Position numbers and translations under genes: made by a program. The notes beneath the pieces are model-generated. The model ran no database searches, was not told where the DNA came from, and saw nothing but the letters and a program-made list of their open reading frames with translations. Positions 22,414 through 30,570 of a stretch of DNA of 32,354 nt are shown piece after piece. How positions within the stretch are numbered: the first letter of the stretch is position 1; each line of letters opens with the position of its first letter. Origin of the DNA: Chloroflexia bacterium (GTDB lineage: Bacteria; Chloroflexota; Chloroflexia; Thermomicrobiales; JALYUS01); the NCBI GenBank assembly GCA_025928215.1, contig JAICJW010000003.1:1-32354 (forward strand). Reading direction: 5' to 3'.

Positions 22414-23565
22414 TCAGCCAGCGGCCTGTGCGCCTGCCGCTCCAAATTTCTCGCTCTTCGCGCGCACATCCTTCATGATCGCCTCGAAGGAGTCGGAGAA
22501 CTGCTTGATCCCCGCGTCCTGCAAGTCCTGTGTCACCTTCGCCATATTAATGCCGGCGTCCGCGAGTTCCTTCAGGACGCGTTGCGCGCCCGGATAGTCC
22601 TCCTCAACGGAGTTGCGCACCCGCCCGTGATCGCGGAATGCCTCGATTGTCGGCGGCCCCATCGTGTCCACCGTGTCCGGCCCGATCAGTTCCTCCGCGT
22701 AGAGGATGTCTCGATAGGCGGGGTTCTTGGCGCCGGTGCTCGCCCAGAGCGGCCGCTGCACCTTTGCACCCTTCGCCGCCAGTGCCTCCCAGCGCGGGCC
22801 GCTGAAGGTCTCGCGGAAGACATGATACGCTTCCTTCGCGTTCGCGATCGCGGCCTTGCCAAGCAGGCTTTGCAACTTCTCCTTCTCGGCTCCAGAGGCA
22901 TTCTTGATCTTCTCGTCCAGCATCTTGTCCACTGCGACATCCACGCGGCTGACGAAGAAGGAGCCAACCGAGGCGAGGCGATCTACCGGCTCCCCACGCT
23001 GCACGCGCGCTTCAAGCGCCTCGATATACGCGTTCATCACATCGCGATAGGAGGCAATGGAGAAGACGAGCGTCACATTGACATTGATTCCCTCGCTCAG
23101 AGCCTGCTTAATGGCCGGGATGCCCTCCGGGGCGGCGGGAATTTTAATCATCACGTTCGGGCGATCCACGACCTTCCACAGGCGGCGCGCCTCTTCAACC
23201 GTGTGCTTTGTGTCGTGCGCGAGCGTCGGTGATACCTCGATAGAGACGTAGCCATCGTGGCCGTTCGTCCGCTGGTAGACGGGCGCGAAGAGATCGCAGG
23301 CGCCGCGCACATCGGTCGTCGTCAACACTTCGTAGATTTCATCCCCGTTCTTTCCCTGTCGGGCGAGATCGCGCATCTGCTCGTCGTAATCGGTCTTACC
23401 GACGATCGCCTCCTTGAAGAAGTTCGGGTTGGAGGTTTGGCCAACCACGCCGTCCTCATTAATCAGCCGCTGCAATTCGCCGTCGCGGACGAGGGAGCGG
23501 CTGATATTGTCATACCAGACGCTCTGGCCGAAGTTCGCGATTTCTGTCAGTGGATTCGCTGCCAT
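22414..23565 (-). CDS. tal: Transaldolase
   Basis: A 383-residue transaldolase that moves a dihydroxyacetone unit between sedoheptulose-7-phosphate and glyceraldehyde-3-phosphate in the non-oxidative pentose phosphate pathway. Motifs are SVWYDNISRSLVRDGEL and DGVVGQTSNPNFF near the N terminus, YVSIEVSP, the Schiff-base lysine in NVMIKIPAAPEGI, NVTLVFSIASYRDVMNAYIEAL, and VGSFFVSRVDVAVDKML. The length matches the longer class found in actinobacteria and cyanobacteria. ATG at 23565 has GAGGAGG 5 bases upstream. It lies between the gluconokinase and zwf genes on the same strand. Confidence 0.95.
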   Translation of the reverse strand: MAANPLTEIANFGQSVWYDNISRSLVRDGELQRLINEDGVVGQTSNPNFFKEAIVGKTDYDEQMRDLARQGKNGDEIYEVLTTTDVRGACDLFAPVYQRTNGHDGYVSIEVSPTLAHDTKHTVEEARRLWKVVDRPNVMIKIPAAPEGIPAIKQALSEGINVNVTLVFSIASYRDVMNAYIEALEARVQRGEPVDRLASVGSFFVSRVDVAVDKMLDEKIKNASGAEKEKLQSLLGKAAIANAKEAYHVFRETFSGPRWEALAAKGAKVQRPLWASTGAKNPAYRDILYAEELIGPDTVDTMGPPTIEAFRDHGRVRNSVEEDYPGAQRVLKELADAGINMAKVTQDLQDAGIKQFSDSFEAIMKDVRAKSEKFGAAGAQAAG

Positions 23566-23643
23566 TGGTGCCTCCTCATACGAAACCGTGCCTCCACAGT
23601 TTCAAACATCATCAGTTCCGCATCATATTCCGTGAATAGCAGT

Positions 23644-23691
23644 GGAGCAGGCTTCAGCCTGCGTCCCGGATGGCAGGCGGAAGCCTGCTCC
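23644..23691. repeat. Double GCAGGC hairpin between gluconokinase and tal
   Basis: Outer arms GGAGCAGGCTT (23644-23654) and AAGCCTGCTCC (23681-23691) are perfect 11-bp complements. Inside, CAGCCTGC (23655-23662) pairs with GCAGGCGG with one mismatch, and each arm can also fold on itself, giving a cruciform-like figure. It lies in the 152-base gap between the two genes. It is the fullest copy of the dispersed hairpin family in this window. Confidence 0.7.
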
Positions 23692-23717
23692 GCCCATACC
23701 TATCACAGCCTAACATC

Positions 23718-25220
23718 TCACCCTCTCGGCGGCACGAGCAGATCATAGAGATGGTCCTGCCGCCCGATGGCCGCTTGATAGATGCGATGCGCGTCCATGT
23801 TCGGTGTCACCGTCTCGCCGAGCGCGACGGATACGTCCTCCCATGATGGTATCGCACCCAACTGTTCAAGCGCGATGAGCGCCGCGCCCCTGCTTGTTGC
23901 CTCCGCCTCGCCGGACACTGTGAGTGGCTTGCCGAACACATCGGCGAGCATCTGCATCCATGGACGATTATTGAGCAGGGCGGAGCCGCTGATGATAATC
24001 TCTCGCGCATCCGGGTAATTCGCGGCGAGAATCCGCTCCATGAGCGCCAGCCGGTAACTGATCGCCTCAAGGAAGGCCCGAGCGATTTCCGGCGCCGTGG
24101 TGTCGAGCGAAAGACCGGTGATCGCCGCCCGCGCCCGCGCGTTGTAATTCGGGCTTCGCTCGCCGGCAAGAAAGGGCAGGATCATCAGGCCATGCCCGTC
24201 CGGTGGCACCGCCGCAATTTCCCGCGCGGTCGCGTCGTCATCTTCCAGCCGCATCCGCTCCTTCAGCCATGCCCATGCGTTGCCGCCATTGCTCTCCGCG
24301 CCACCAACAACGAAATGCCGCCGGTCCACCCGATAGGCCCAGAGACCCTCCGGTACGCGTACCGCCTCCGCGCGCAGCACTATCCGTATCGCAGTGGACG
24401 TGCCAGCATTGACGGCGACCCGCGATCCATTGACGCCACCGCTGCCGAGATTGCTCGCCGCCCCATCGCCGAGCGATGGATACCACGGCACATGCGCGAG
24501 CGGCGGCCATCGCTCCGCATAGGCAGCGGCTAACCCGATGAGCGGTTCATCCACGTCTCGCAGGGGCGATAGTTGATCGGCGCGCACCGGCAATGCCGCG
24601 ATCATCGTTTCGTCCCACTGGCATGCATTGAGATTGAGTAGGCCGCTACCGGAGGCCATCGAGAGCGAACAGGCCCGCTCGCCGAAGCAGAGAAAATGGA
24701 AATACTCGGTGAACGACATCCAGTACGTCACGCGCCCGACGAGTGCGCTGTCGGTCTCCGCGAGCCAGGCGAACTTGGCGGGCAGGTACATCGCGTGCAG
24801 CATGCAGCCGGTGCGCTCGTGGACCGCGCGCTCGTCGAGCCGGTGCCGCAGTTCGACCGCAGCGCGCTCGCTGCGCGTATCGGCCCAGGTGTAGAGCGGG
24901 GTGATTGCGGCGCCGTCCGCATCTACTCCGACGACGTTATGCCAGAAGGTATCCGAGGCGACGCCGCCGATCTTCTCGGCGTCCGCTCCGACTGCGGACA
25001 GCACGCCGTCAATCACTTTCGCCGTCCGTTCGACGAGGGCATCGGCGTCACAGAAGACGCCGCCGTCCGCGGTCGTCGTCATCTCGTGGGTAATTTGCGC
25101 GGTCATCCCATCAATGGGGCGCGCCCGCGCGTCGTACAGGAGGGCGCGCACGGACGACGTTCCGACATCGAAGGTCAGAACGAACGGCGATTGGGCATCA
25201 TCGAGAGAAACCTGAGCCAC
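23718..25220 (-). CDS. FGGY-family carbohydrate kinase, probable gluconokinase
   Basis: A 500-residue sugar kinase of the FGGY family with an ATPase fold. Visible are the phosphate-1 motif FVLTFDVGTSSVRALLYD, the segment SDTFWHNVVGVD, LYTWADTRS with its sugar-contacting Asp, GCMLHAMYLPAKFAWL, LGDGAASNLGSGG, VNAGTSTAIRIV, PFLAGERSPNYN and IIISGSALLNNRPWMQMLADVFGKPL with the ADP-binding SGS. The HAMY and GERSPNYN features and the position directly upstream of tal and zwf favour gluconate as substrate, giving 6-phosphogluconate; xylulose or ribulose remain possible. GTG at 25220 has AAAGGGG 6 bases upstream, preferred over ATG 25256. It begins the leftward pentose-phosphate cluster. Confidence 0.87.
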   Translation of the reverse strand: MAQVSLDDAQSPFVLTFDVGTSSVRALLYDARARPIDGMTAQITHEMTTTADGGVFCDADALVERTAKVIDGVLSAVGADAEKIGGVASDTFWHNVVGVDADGAAITPLYTWADTRSERAAVELRHRLDERAVHERTGCMLHAMYLPAKFAWLAETDSALVGRVTYWMSFTEYFHFLCFGERACSLSMASGSGLLNLNACQWDETMIAALPVRADQLSPLRDVDEPLIGLAAAYAERWPPLAHVPWYPSLGDGAASNLGSGGVNGSRVAVNAGTSTAIRIVLRAEAVRVPEGLWAYRVDRRHFVVGGAESNGGNAWAWLKERMRLEDDDATAREIAAVPPDGHGLMILPFLAGERSPNYNARARAAITGLSLDTTAPEIARAFLEAISYRLALMERILAANYPDAREIIISGSALLNNRPWMQMLADVFGKPLTVSGEAEATSRGAALIALEQLGAIPSWEDVSVALGETVTPNMDAHRIYQAAIGRQDHLYDLLVPPRG

Positions 25221-25286
25221 GAACGGCCCCTTTCGCGTGTCACACGCGCGGCGCATCCTCTCCCTATCGCCACACGCCGTCAGTAT

Positions 25287-25292
25287 ACCTGT
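25287..25292 (-). promoter_or_regulatory. -10 candidate for the pentose-phosphate cluster
   Basis: Read leftward, TATACT (5/6 to TATAAT) lies about 65 bases before the gluconokinase GTG, inside the divergent gap with lepB. No convincing -35 lies 16-18 bases upstream. Position is approximate and the support is sequence resemblance only. Confidence 0.3.
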
Positions 25293-25386
25293 TTCCCCCG
25301 CGATGGTCGCGTTTTTGCCGCGTCACGGCGTTGACCGCCCCGCACCCGCGTAGTACGCTTCTGCGCGTGTGGGTTGCGAATATGAG

Positions 25387-26058
25387 ATGGGAATGACTGT
25401 GGCAAAGGATACGGAATCGGTCGAGGTCGTGGATGTTGCTGGTACCGGACCGATGGACCGGCCAGCGGCGCCCGATCAACCGGCGCGGTCGAACGCGGCG
25501 CGGGAACTGATTGAAACGCTGATTATCGCGGCGTTGCTCTTCTTCGGTATGCGGCTGATGATGCCGGCGGTCGTTGTGGATGGCGTCAGTATGGTGCCGA
25601 GCCTCCAGAACGCGCAGCACCTCCTGGAAAACCGGCTCGCCTACCGGAATATCGAGATCGGCGGCAAAAAATACTACCTCTTTCACGCGCCGAAACGGGG
25701 CGATATCGTCGTCATCAACCCGCCGGTCGCGCACGATAAGCCCTTCATCAAGCGCATCATCGGCTTGCCGGGCGATACGATTCTGATCCGTGACAACAAT
25801 GTGATGGTCAATGGCGTCGCGCTGCATGAGACGAATATCTCGGACGCGCCGCATTATACGTATCCGAGCGATGGACGCCCCTACACACTGGGGCCGGATG
25901 AGTACTTTGTTCTGGGGGACAACCGTAATGCAAGCGAGGATTCGCATTTCTTCGGCCCGATCCACAGCAGCGCGATCATGGGCAAGACGTGGATCTCATT
26001 CTGGCCGTGGAAGGACGTTGGGTTCTTGAAGCGTCCGGTCTACCCGATTCCATCGTAA
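25387..26058 (+). CDS. lepB: Signal peptidase I
   Basis: A type I leader peptidase that cleaves Sec and Tat signal peptides outside the membrane. A cytoplasmic N-terminal tail of about 40 variable residues precedes one anchor helix (LIETLIIAALLFFGMRLMM, about 41-59). The catalytic Ser68 lies in VVDGVSMVPSL and the general-base Lys122 in PFIKRIIGLPGD; the box GDNRNASEDSHFFGP is also present. The start is uncertain, with in-frame ATG at 25369, 25387 and 25393 and GTG at 25399. A GAGATGGGA stretch fits the later ones best. It is divergent from the gluconokinase gene, and the secreted proteins in this window are potential substrates. Confidence 0.94.
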   Translation: MGMTVAKDTESVEVVDVAGTGPMDRPAAPDQPARSNAARELIETLIIAALLFFGMRLMMPAVVVDGVSMVPSLQNAQHLLENRLAYRNIEIGGKKYYLFHAPKRGDIVVINPPVAHDKPFIKRIIGLPGDTILIRDNNVMVNGVALHETNISDAPHYTYPSDGRPYTLGPDEYFVLGDNRNASEDSHFFGPIHSSAIMGKTWISFWPWKDVGFLKRPVYPIPS

Positions 26059-26078
26059 CGGTCAGGCTTTTGGGGGTT

Positions 26079-26104
26079 GGTAGCAGGCTGGAATGCCTGC
26101 TACC
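26079..26104. repeat. Perfect GGTAGCAGGC hairpin between lepB and hyuA
   Basis: GGTAGCAGGC (26079-26088) and GCCTGCTACC (26095-26104) pair perfectly around TGGAAT, 20 bases after the lepB stop. It is a copy of the dispersed GCAGGC hairpin family and sits where a terminator for lepB would be expected, but no T-run follows. Confidence 0.65.
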
Positions 26105-26167
26105 GCCGTGTTTCTCTGGCGCAGTGTACGGTCGTGACGGTTTAGCGGTGAAGCGAGAGGGGATCGT

Positions 26168-28288
26168 GTGACGACGCAGACGGCAGGCGCGCGACCGCTT
26201 CGCGCCGGGGTTGATATTGGTGGTACCTTCACCGACCTGATCCTCTACGACGAACGCACGGGTAGCCTGAGCATCGGGAAAACGCTGACGACCCCGGACG
26301 ATCCGGCCCGGGCGGTTGAAACCGGCATGCGTGAGACATTGGCGGAGGCCGGTGAGTCGCCGGAAGCAGTCGGCAATGTGATCCACGGCACGACGCTCGT
26401 CACCAATGCCCTGATCGAACGGAAGGGCGCGCGAACCGCGCTGATCGCGACGCGCGGCTTCCGGGATGCCATCGAGATCCGCCACGAAGGCCGGTACGAC
26501 CTGTACGACCTCTTCCTCGAAATGCCGCCACCGCTCGCCCCGCGCCGCCTGCGGTTCGAGGTGGACGAGCGCATGCTCGCGGACGGCAGCGTGCATGAAC
26601 CGCTCGATACCGCCGCGCTCCCGGCGATCATCGCGGCGATGCGCGCGCAGGGGGTTGAAGCGGTCGGCGTCTCACTCCTGCATTCCTACCGCAACCCCGC
26701 GCACGAACGTGCGCTCGGTGACGCATTGGCGGAGCTTGCACCGGAGCTGGTCGTGTCGCTCTCCGCCGAAGTGGTGCCGGAAATCCGCGAGTACGAACGG
26801 ACCTCCACGACGCTCGCCAATGTCTATGTCCGCCCGCTCGTTCAGACCTATCTGCGGCGGCTCGAAGAGCGATTGCGCGCGCTCGGCATGCGCGACGCGT
26901 CGCTCTACATTATGCTCTCCAGCGGCGGCACGGCGACGGTCGAGACCGCGCAACGATTCCCGATCCGGCTGATCGAGTCCGGCCCGGCGGCGGGAGCGCT
27001 CGCGGCGGCGCAGTATGGCACGCTCACCAGCCGGCCGAATCTGCTCTCGTTCGACATGGGCGGCACGACGGCGAAGGCGTGCATTATCGAAAATGGCGAG
27101 CCACTCGTGTCGGCGGATTTCGAGGTGGCACGCGTCTACCGTTTCAAGCGTGGCAGCGGATTGCCCGTGCGCGTCCCTGTCATCGAGATGATTGAGATCG
27201 GCGCGGGCGGCGGCTCGATTGCCCGCATGGATAGCCTCGGCCTGCTCAAAGTCGGGCCGGACAGCGCGGGCGCGCAGCCCGGCCCTGCCTGCTACGGGCG
27301 TGGCGGCGACGCGCCGACCGTGACTGACGCCGATCTCCTGCTCGGCTATCTCGATCCCTCCTTCTTCCTCGGCGGCAAGATGCGGCTCGATACCGACGCG
27401 GCGGAGCGTGCCATCGCCACCCTCGGCGACCGGCTCGGCCTTGCCGCGATAGACGCGGCGTGGGGTATTCACCAGGTCGTCAATGAGAACATGGCGGGGG
27501 CGGCGCGCATCCACGCCGTCGAGCGGGGCAAAGATCCGCGTGCCTACCCGCTCTTCGCTTTCGGCGGCGCGGGGCCGGTCCATGCCTATCGCGTCGCGAA
27601 AATCCTCGATGTGCCGGAACTCGTCGTGCCACTTGGCGCGGGCGTCACCTCCGCACTCGGCTTTCTCGTCGCGCCGCTCGCCTTCGACTACGTACGCTCG
27701 TTCTTTTCGCCGCTACATGACCTCGACTTCGATCACGTCAACGCCCTGCTCGATGAGATGGCGGGAGAAGGCAGCGCGACACTGGCGGCGGCAGGCGTCG
27801 CGCCGGAGCAGATCACCTATCGGCGCACGGCAGAAATGCGCTACCGCAACCAGGGGCATGAAGTGCCGGTGCCGCTGCCGGACGGCGAGCTACGGGCGGC
27901 GATGCTTCCCGCTCTCGAAGCGGCGTTCGAGGATGTCTACCGGCGGCTGTATGGTCGCGTCGCCGAGGGTGTACCGCTCGAAGTGCTCAACTGGCGCATC
28001 GTCGCGAGTGGTCCCCGACCGGAGATCAATCTCGCCGCCGAAACAGTCGGCGCGTCTGATGCGTCGCGCGCGATCAAGGGAGAGCGGGCGATCTACCTGC
28101 CGGAGCAGGGCGGATTCGTACCGGTCCCCGTGTATGATCGTTATGCGCTGACGCCGGGAACGACCTTTCCCGGCCCCGCCGTGGTCGAGGAGCGTGAATC
28201 CACGACGATCATCGGCGGCGGCACGGTCGCGGTGGATACCTACCGGAACTTGATCGTCGCCATGAAGGGAGACGCCGCCCGTGCCTGA
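26168..28288 (+). CDS. hyuA: Hydantoinase/oxoprolinase family protein, subunit A
   Basis: A 706-residue HyuA-type protein. The N-terminal ASKHA ATPase-like domain carries GVDIGGTFTDLILYD (phosphate 1), VIHGTTLVTNALIERKG and TRGFRD. The middle contains PEIREYERTSTTLANVYVRPL and FDMGGTTAKAC, with GAGGGSIARMD and GPACYGRGG. Family members are the ATP-using subunits of N-methylhydantoinase, 5-oxoprolinase or acetone/acetophenone carboxylases. No neighbouring carbamoylase or third subunit (AcxC type) is present, so an ATP-dependent hydantoin- or oxoproline-type hydrolase is more likely than a carboxylase. GTG 26168 follows AGAGGGG. It overlaps hyuB by 8 bases. Confidence 0.9.
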   Translation: MTTQTAGARPLRAGVDIGGTFTDLILYDERTGSLSIGKTLTTPDDPARAVETGMRETLAEAGESPEAVGNVIHGTTLVTNALIERKGARTALIATRGFRDAIEIRHEGRYDLYDLFLEMPPPLAPRRLRFEVDERMLADGSVHEPLDTAALPAIIAAMRAQGVEAVGVSLLHSYRNPAHERALGDALAELAPELVVSLSAEVVPEIREYERTSTTLANVYVRPLVQTYLRRLEERLRALGMRDASLYIMLSSGGTATVETAQRFPIRLIESGPAAGALAAAQYGTLTSRPNLLSFDMGGTTAKACIIENGEPLVSADFEVARVYRFKRGSGLPVRVPVIEMIEIGAGGGSIARMDSLGLLKVGPDSAGAQPGPACYGRGGDAPTVTDADLLLGYLDPSFFLGGKMRLDTDAAERAIATLGDRLGLAAIDAAWGIHQVVNENMAGAARIHAVERGKDPRAYPLFAFGGAGPVHAYRVAKILDVPELVVPLGAGVTSALGFLVAPLAFDYVRSFFSPLHDLDFDHVNALLDEMAGEGSATLAAAGVAPEQITYRRTAEMRYRNQGHEVPVPLPDGELRAAMLPALEAAFEDVYRRLYGRVAEGVPLEVLNWRIVASGPRPEINLAAETVGASDASRAIKGERAIYLPEQGGFVPVPVYDRYALTPGTTFPGPAVVEERESTTIIGGGTVAVDTYRNLIVAMKGDAARA

Positions 28289-29996
28289 CGCGCAGCAGAC
28301 GATTGACCCCATCACCCTCGAAGTCCTCTGGAACCGGCTGATCGCCGTCGTCAACGAGCAGGCGACGGCGTTGATGCGCACCTCGTTCACCACCGTCGTC
28401 CGCGAGTCGGGCGATCTCTCCGCCGGGGTCTTCGACCCACGCGGCTATATGATCGCGCAGGCAGTGACCGGCACGCCCGGCCACATCAATTCGATGGCGA
28501 CCTGCATCCATCATTTCCTCGCTGTCTATCCCGCCGCGACCTTGCGGCCCGGCGATGTGCTGATTACCAACGATCCCCAGAAGACCTCCGGTCAGCTGCA
28601 CGATTTCACGGTCATCTCGCCGATTTTCGATGCGGCCGACCGGCTGATCGCGTACTTCGGCTCGACGTGCCACGCAATTGATATTGGCGGGCGCGGATTG
28701 AGCGCGGATGCCCGCTCGATGTACGAGGAGGGGCTGTTTGTCCCGATCACGAAATGGTACGACGCGGGCAGGCCGAACGAGGAGTTGGTGAAGATCATCC
28801 GCGCCAATGTCCGTGAGCCGGATCAAGTCCTCGGCGACATCCACGCGCAGGTAGCGGGGAACAATGTCGGTGGCGCGCGGCTGAAGGAGTTCATGGCGGA
28901 GTTCGGCCTGACGAGCATCGAACCGCTCGCGGACGAGATCATCACCCGCTCCGAGCGCGCGATGCGCGATGCGATTGCCACCGTGCCGGACGGTGTCTAC
29001 ACCCACACCGGGCAGAGCGATGGCTTCGATGCGCCGGTTACGCTCGCCGTGACGATCACGAAAAAGGGCGACGCCATGCATGTGGACTGGACGGGATCAA
29101 GCCCGACCAGCCCGCGCGGCATCAATGTCGTGCTCAATTACACGCATGCCTATGTGACGTACGCGCTTAAGTGCGCACTCTGCCCCGATGTGCCGAACAA
29201 TGAAGGGTCGTTCCGCCCGGTCACCGTCACGGCGCCGCCCGGCTCGCTGCTCAATGCACTGCCGCCTGCGCCGGTGGCGGGAAGGCATGTGATCGGACAT
29301 TTCTTGCCGGGGATCGTCTTCGGCGCACTCGCACCGGTGCTGCCCGGCAAGGTAATCGCCGAGGGCGCGGCGAATATCTGGGCGACGCAACTGACCGGCA
29401 CGCACGCCAATGGCGACCCGTGGACGTACGTCTGGTTCTCCTGCGGGGGTACGGGCGCGCGCCCGACGAGCGACGGCATCCATACGACCGCCTTTCCGTC
29501 GGGCGTGATGGGCGTACCGGTTGAGGTGATCGAGAGCGTCGCGCCGCTCCTGATCCGGCGGCGCGAGATTGCCCAGGATTCGGGCGGGGCAGGCCGGTTT
29601 CGGGGTGGCTGCGGGCAATACATGGAAGTTGGCGCGCTGACTGGACGCGGCTACAACCTCGGCCCGATCTTCGATCGCACGCGCGTACCTGCTGAGGGGT
29701 ACGCAGGCGGCGGCCAGGGCGCACGCGGCGCAATCAGGCTCAGCGACGGCCGCGAACTGCTCGACAAGTCGCAGGTGTCCCTCGGAGCGGAGGAGCGCTT
29801 CACGCTGCAATTGCCCGGCGGCGGCGGCTATTTCGATCCGTTGACACGCGATGTGCAGGCCGTGCTCGATGATGTGCTCGACGGCTTCGTCTCCATTGAC
29901 GCCGCGCGCACGCAGTACGGCGTCGTCATGGACGCTGACTCGATGACCATTGACGATGCGGCGACGGCGGCGCTCCGCGCGTCAATGACCGGCTAG
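28281..29996 (+). CDS. hyuB: Hydantoinase B/oxoprolinase family protein, subunit B
   Basis: A 571-residue HyuB subunit, the partner of HyuA in ATP-dependent cleavage of cyclic amides. Typical blocks are DPITLEVLWNRLIAVVNEQATALMRTSFTTVVRESGDLSAGVFD, MIAQAVTGTPGHINSMATCI, GDVLITNDPQKTSGQLHDFTVISPIF, GRGLSADARSMYEEGLFVPITK and the C-terminal DSGGAGRFRGGCGQ with GGGGYFDPLTRD. GTG at 28281 overlaps the hyuA stop (28286-28288). The stop is followed at once by a small hairpin. The two subunits form an isolated bicistron here with no dedicated transporter or regulator, so the natural substrate is open. Confidence 0.92.
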   Translation: MPDAQQTIDPITLEVLWNRLIAVVNEQATALMRTSFTTVVRESGDLSAGVFDPRGYMIAQAVTGTPGHINSMATCIHHFLAVYPAATLRPGDVLITNDPQKTSGQLHDFTVISPIFDAADRLIAYFGSTCHAIDIGGRGLSADARSMYEEGLFVPITKWYDAGRPNEELVKIIRANVREPDQVLGDIHAQVAGNNVGGARLKEFMAEFGLTSIEPLADEIITRSERAMRDAIATVPDGVYTHTGQSDGFDAPVTLAVTITKKGDAMHVDWTGSSPTSPRGINVVLNYTHAYVTYALKCALCPDVPNNEGSFRPVTVTAPPGSLLNALPPAPVAGRHVIGHFLPGIVFGALAPVLPGKVIAEGAANIWATQLTGTHANGDPWTYVWFSCGGTGARPTSDGIHTTAFPSGVMGVPVEVIESVAPLLIRRREIAQDSGGAGRFRGGCGQYMEVGALTGRGYNLGPIFDRTRVPAEGYAGGGQGARGAIRLSDGRELLDKSQVSLGAEERFTLQLPGGGGYFDPLTRDVQAVLDDVLDGFVSIDAARTQYGVVMDADSMTIDDAATAALRASMTG

Positions 29997-30015
29997 AGCC
30001 CGCCACCACCGGCTC
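29997..30015. terminator. Hairpin directly after the hyuB stop
   Basis: GAGCC (29997-30001) and GGCTC (30011-30015) enclose GCCACCACC. The 15 bases from GCCC to CCGG are identical to the right arm of the hairpin at 5280-5309. It lies between the convergent hyuB and SnoaL-like genes. No T-run, so a terminator role is only suggested. Confidence 0.35.
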
Positions 30016-30049
30016 AATGCTTCTGCAAAACGCTGTAATCGCTCCCGCG

Positions 30050-30466
30050 TCATGCGTGGGGCGCAAGCCCCAGTTGCTGCAACATCCCCAATTGATCGGA
30101 GCTGCCCCAGCGCTCGATGAGTTTGCCGTCGGCAAACTTGCCAATTTGCACGCCGCGAATCCGCATACGCTTCCCCGTCGGCGCGAACCCCATCAAGTCG
30201 CCCTGATGCGTGCCGGTCGCCGTGTAGGCAATGACGCCATTGTCCGCGTCAGCGACCATCTGCTCGACCTCGATGTGCAAATCAGGAAAGGCGGTGCGGA
30301 ATTGCGTGAAGAACTGCCGGAAACCTTCCGGCCCGGGAGCCTGGCCGGGGGCAGGGTCGTGATCTATCGCGCCGGGGGCAACGACATCGTTGAAGGCCGA
30401 GAAAGCGCCGCTGTTTACGGCAGCGCCAAAGCGCTCTTGCGCGGAAATGTTGCTTTCACGAGACAC
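30050..30466 (-). CDS. SnoaL-like ester cyclase/NTF2-fold protein
   Basis: A 138-residue protein of the SnoaL-like polyketide/ester cyclase family with an NTF2-like cone fold. Seen are FSAFNDVVAPGAIDHDPAPGQAPGPEGFRQFFTQFRTAFPDLHIEVEQMVADADNGVIAYTATGTHQGDLMGFAPTGKRMRIRGVQIGKFADGKLIERWGSSDQLGMLQQLG in pattern, with the family's HDP, FPDLH, THQG, PTGK and ERWG landmarks. Most such genes in non-antibiotic contexts have no known substrate. GTG 30466 has GGAGG 5 bases upstream and is preferred; ATG 30478 contains that GGAGG within its own first codons. It is 105 bases downstream of the MFS gene on the same strand. Confidence 0.85.
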   Translation of the reverse strand: MSRESNISAQERFGAAVNSGAFSAFNDVVAPGAIDHDPAPGQAPGPEGFRQFFTQFRTAFPDLHIEVEQMVADADNGVIAYTATGTHQGDLMGFAPTGKRMRIRGVQIGKFADGKLIERWGSSDQLGMLQQLGLAPHA

Positions 30467-30570
30467 GTGTTCCTCCATCTACTCAGGCTCTATCGCCTTC
30501 GCATGGAGGAGTGCAGCATGTCTGATACCAGCCATGGATCCGCGGATAGCTACTTTCGCACGCAGTCGCC

